A DNA stretch of 64,000 bases, taken from Euryarchaeota archaeon UBA462 (lineage in GTDB: Archaea > Thermoplasmatota > Poseidoniia > Poseidoniales > Thalassarchaeaceae). Shown in pieces: positions 61,796-64,000 of the stretch (position 1 is the first letter of the stretch; every line of letters begins with the position of its first letter). The notes beneath the pieces were generated by a model, which was not told where the DNA came from, searched no databases, and saw only the letters and a program-made list of their open reading frames with translations. The position numbers were made by a program, and so were the translations under genes. Location of the stretch: NCBI GenBank assembly GCA_002506755.1, contig DAYD01000016.1, positions 57,989 to 121,988 of the forward strand, given 5' to 3'.

Positions 61796-63418
61796 TTATT
61801 CTATAACAGGTAATCCGTTTTGTAGTCGTTTGGAGACTGAGGCGAAAATAGCATTATCTTCCGCTTTCTGAATATCGCTCCTTCTGGATAAGTTCCTCAT
61901 TGGGATTGTCATCCTTTGTACTTTCTCCAACTTGCCCCTATGCCTTTCCAAGTAAGCCCAGTAGAGGTTAGTGACAGGGCATTTATTTTCTTTTGACAAA
62001 TCACAAGAGTCGCAATAATCACTCATTTTTTTGATGTAGGGGGAACCGCATACGTAGGGTTTGGTCATCATAGATTCGCCGAGTCCAAATGTTGCCATTC
62101 CCAACACATTTGGCTCTACAACCCAATCGAATGCATCAACAAATGCGGAATGGAACCAATCAGTAATTTGCCTCGGCTCAACGTCTAACAATTGCGAAAA
62201 ATTTCCAAGAATCATCAATCTTGGAATGTGGTGGGTCCATCCATCATCAATAACAGATTCAACAACAGAGTCTAGACAATTCATCTTAGTTATATTACCC
62301 CAATATGCAAGGGGTATCGGATTTGTCTGCTTAAGATGATTAGGTTCTAGTGAGGATGTAATGGATATCTTATGATCCTCCCATCCTGCATTTCTAGGCA
62401 AAGATGGTGTTTTAGTGATTTCTAAGGTCCTAAAACCATCAGTTACTTCGTGAATGTGATGTACATATTCTCTCCATATGAGTTGCCGTAAAAGGCCCTC
62501 TACAGAATTTAACGGAGCATCAGAACTTAATGCCATATCTGCAATTTTTCCTGGCATTACTCTATGGAGATTCAATAACGGAGACAGTTTTGTGTGAAAT
62601 AGAGATTTGCTCTGGGTCGACATTGCATCCTCATAATCGCCAAAGTAAGGCAAAACACTCAGAACATAATCTGTTGCTTCCCCGACTTCTGTGGAATTGG
62701 TTGGATATTTCTTCTCACCAAGATCGCCTGGATTGTTGGGGAATAATGTATTGACTATGTTGACTACCTCGTAGTCAATTGAATCGTATGCATACTCAAT
62801 TTCTTTGGGAGGTATTGGATCCCACTTCCACGGTTTCCTGTTCTCAGAGTCGAAACTATACTTGCCTCCCTTCGGTTTTCCGTTATCCATAAGCCAATCT
62901 AACATTTTTCTTGACTTTCTGTAAAACTTATCCATCCTAAATGGGGGTTCCAAGCCATTACTTTCTACGAACCAATCTTTTTCTGTGAGCCACCCTGTAT
63001 GTTTGTGCAGAATTATTTTGCCACTTTCCTCGAGTGGTTCTAATTCTCTCCTTAGGGATCGTTCTGATGGCCTGTTCAAATTTATTGGTCCTAGCCTCTT
63101 TGAAAGTTCGCCAATCACCTCATGATAGGGGCCGTTGGAGCTTATGTGAAGGGTTGGAATTCCTAGATTATTGCATTCTACGGCGAAATGTCTTATGCTA
63201 GAAATGACGAAAAATAATTTTTGTTTGTGATAAGGAAGCGATTTTGCTTTTTTGGTAGATTCAATCAAAATTATCCCATTACATTCTTTTCCATCCAACA
63301 ACTCTAGGTTTAGTTGGTCATATGGGAGAAACCACCAGTTTTTGGGGGTAAGAGCCGTGTTTTCAGCAATCTTGGAGGAGAAGGCGCCTTCTCCTGGACG
63401 AGTTATTGTCCAAGTCAC
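61796..63418 (-). CDS. Iron-sulfur cryptochrome/photolyase (FeS-BCP, PhrB-like)
   Basis: Photolyase-superfamily protein of 540 residues, starting at GTG 63418. It belongs to the FeS-BCP group, (6-4) photolyases that carry a [4Fe-4S] cluster: NCLDSVVESVIDDGWTHHIPRLMILGNF gives the first ligand (C381), and DYCDSCDLSKENKCPVTNLYWAYL the other three (C469, C472, C480). YGLGESM-type GLGESMMTKPYV region and LIWREYVHHIHE are family-typical. It should repair UV photoproducts in DNA under blue light. It is a separate gene from the photolyase fusion at 39.7 kb. Confidence 0.9.
   Translation of the reverse strand: MTWTITRPGEGAFSSKIAENTALTPKNWWFLPYDQLNLELLDGKECNGIILIESTKKAKSLPYHKQKLFFVISSIRHFAVECNNLGIPTLHISSNGPYHEVIGELSKRLGPINLNRPSERSLRRELEPLEESGKIILHKHTGWLTEKDWFVESNGLEPPFRMDKFYRKSRKMLDWLMDNGKPKGGKYSFDSENRKPWKWDPIPPKEIEYAYDSIDYEVVNIVNTLFPNNPGDLGEKKYPTNSTEVGEATDYVLSVLPYFGDYEDAMSTQSKSLFHTKLSPLLNLHRVMPGKIADMALSSDAPLNSVEGLLRQLIWREYVHHIHEVTDGFRTLEITKTPSLPRNAGWEDHKISITSSLEPNHLKQTNPIPLAYWGNITKMNCLDSVVESVIDDGWTHHIPRLMILGNFSQLLDVEPRQITDWFHSAFVDAFDWVVEPNVLGMATFGLGESMMTKPYVCGSPYIKKMSDYCDSCDLSKENKCPVTNLYWAYLERHRGKLEKVQRMTIPMRNLSRRSDIQKAEDNAIFASVSKRLQNGLPVIE
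63376..63395. repeat. 20-bp perfect palindrome at the start of the photolyase gene
   Basis: AGGAGAAGGCGCCTTCTCCT, each half the exact reverse complement of the other, lies at codons 8-15 of the photolyase gene. The right half CGCCTTCTCC recurs directly at 63418-63427, 33 bp away, across the start codon. Confidence 0.7.
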
Positions 63419-63460
63419 GCCTTCTCCCCCGAAGATGCCTTTCGTCTTAGAAAAGATCCC

Positions 63461-63482
63461 ACCAGTTCAACCTAGAACTGGT
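63461..63482 (-). terminator. Hairpin terminator between the cupredoxin and photolyase genes
   Basis: ACCAGTTC, six-base loop, GAACTGGT: an 8-bp perfect stem 38 bp beyond the cupredoxin stop. Reading the minus strand it is followed by GGGATCTTTTC, a modest T-run. It could end the cupredoxin transcript. Confidence 0.5.
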
Positions 63483-63519
63483 CTTCACTTTCTTAAGCGG
63501 GAGGTTTAGCTTCATCCTC

Positions 63520-63999
63520 TCACTGCCTTCTTGATACCATGACTGCTGCTATAGCTGCAATCCCAAGTAGGATTACTGTAAATCCAGGGGTATTATTGTC
63601 ATCGTCATCACCGTAATTGTCTGAAGGTGAGTCTTGCACTTGCTCTATACCCGTACCAACGATGACCTTGCCAGCCATGTCCATTGTAGCGTGTGGTTCG
63701 CACATGTACAGGAACGTCTGATCCTCATCAAAGGTAAGTCTGTAATCAACAGAGGTCATTGCTTCTCCGCTGTATGCTCCACCAATCATTCTAGCAGTGT
63801 CTCCTTCATTTGCTATCTGGGCAACGTTGTGAGCCATTGTCTCATCATTCCATATCCAACAGACTGTTTCACCCTTGTTGATCGAGAGTTCTGTGTTGTC
63901 ATATGCGAAGCCTGTATCGTCTATTCCTACTAGGTAGTCGCAACCAACTGGAAGGGTTGGCTCGTCTACTGGTGGGATCAAGACCTTGTCAATCACGTG
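63520..63999 (-). CDS. Blue-copper (plastocyanin-like) protein with PGF-CTERM anchor, 5' end cut by window
   Basis: Exported electron-transfer cupredoxin; about 160 residues are visible. Type 1 copper ligands are a histidine in DETMAHNVAQI and Cys-His-Met in YMCEPHATMDM. A Gly/Asp/Asn-rich spacer (DNYGDDDDNNT) leads to PGFTVILLGIAAIAAVMVSRRQ, the PGF motif, hydrophobic helix and basic end of PGF-CTERM proteins, which archaeosortase cleaves and lipid-anchors. The frame stays open to the window edge and no signal peptide is visible, so the true start is beyond base 64000. Confidence 0.85.
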   Translation of the reverse strand, partial: HVIDKVLIPPVDEPTLPVGCDYLVGIDDTGFAYDNTELSINKGETVCWIWNDETMAHNVAQIANEGDTARMIGGAYSGEAMTSVDYRLTFDEDQTFLYMCEPHATMDMAGKVIVGTGIEQVQDSPSDNYGDDDDNNTPGFTVILLGIAAIAAVMVSRRQ

Positions 64000-64000
64000 G

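Noticed and set aside
1..64000. CRISPR arrays, insertion sequences, integrases, rRNA genes, prophage
   Set aside because: I found no regularly spaced repeats, transposase motifs, att-like duplications at the tRNA, or rRNA segments.

Overview
The window reads as a stretch of a marine planktonic archaeon, most likely Thermoplasmatota of the Marine Group II (Poseidoniales) type, with Marine Group III as an alternative. It is clearly archaeal: ribosomal proteins S19e, L39e, L31e and S17e, Kae1, MBF1, Tsr3, an archaeal tRNA-splicing endonuclease, an archaeal SRP RNA, PAN, a geranylgeranyl reductase and a PGF-CTERM-type surface anchor. The lifestyle looks aerobic, light-exposed and heterotrophic: two photolyase-family proteins, superoxide dismutase, methionine sulfoxide reductase, quinone-linked DHODH, complete histidine catabolism, methylmalonyl-CoA genes and several secreted proteins. 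The lineage is inferred from gene content only. Genes are densely packed, A+T-rich, with many 1-30 bp overlaps, and GTG/TTG starts are common. I see no mobile element, CRISPR array, rRNA or integrase.

Layout. 1-5.2 kb: end of transhydrogenase pntB, a secreted protein with a CSCH motif, a TatC homologue and an M6 metalloprotease. 5.2-11.4 kb: splicing endonuclease, PfkB kinase, surface protein, Xaa-Pro aminopeptidase, MqnC. 11.4-16 kb (minus strand): topoisomerase I, geranylgeranyl reductase, membrane protein. 16-19.4 kb: an alternating CG tract, pyrD, a Cys-type CcmE, SRP RNA, DUF1028, EVE protein. 19.4-30.7 kb: RND/MMPL exporter, ValRS, SerA, SOD, YgfZ and A-type Fe-S proteins, FdhD. 30.8-36.4 kb: a formate-dehydrogenase-like molybdoenzyme, a TPR protein, and a small cassette made of an FMN reductase, a two-TM microprotein, a PqqD-like protein and an eight-cysteine micropeptide. 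36.5-39.6 kb: ribosomal protein operon, TrmJ and membrane proteins. 39.7-42.7 kb: photolyase-amine oxidase fusion and a thioredoxin-like lipoprotein. 43-46.9 kb: a preQ0 operon headed by an RHH regulator. 46.9-50 kb: methylmalonyl-CoA mutase and epimerase. 50-59 kb: Kae1, hutI, a zinc-ribbon microprotein, tRNA-Val, AlaX and the hutH-hutU-cyclodeaminase-formiminotransferase run. 59-64 kb: PAN, MBF1, Tsr3, an iron-sulfur photolyase and a blue-copper protein cut by the window edge.

How the genes fit together. The Hut enzymes take histidine to glutamate plus a one-carbon unit on folate. FolE, QueD, QueE and QueC make preQ0, the precursor of archaeosine. FdhD would mature the neighbouring molybdoenzyme. 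CcmE, TatC and the cupredoxin point to an electron-transport and export system at the membrane.

The most unusual items are the PqqD-like/cysteine-micropeptide cassette, the photolyase-amine oxidase fusion, a QueC without its zinc cysteines, a three-copy 11-bp-pitch repeat in front of the RHH gene, an animal-type long urocanase, and a potential Z-DNA tract between topA and pyrD.
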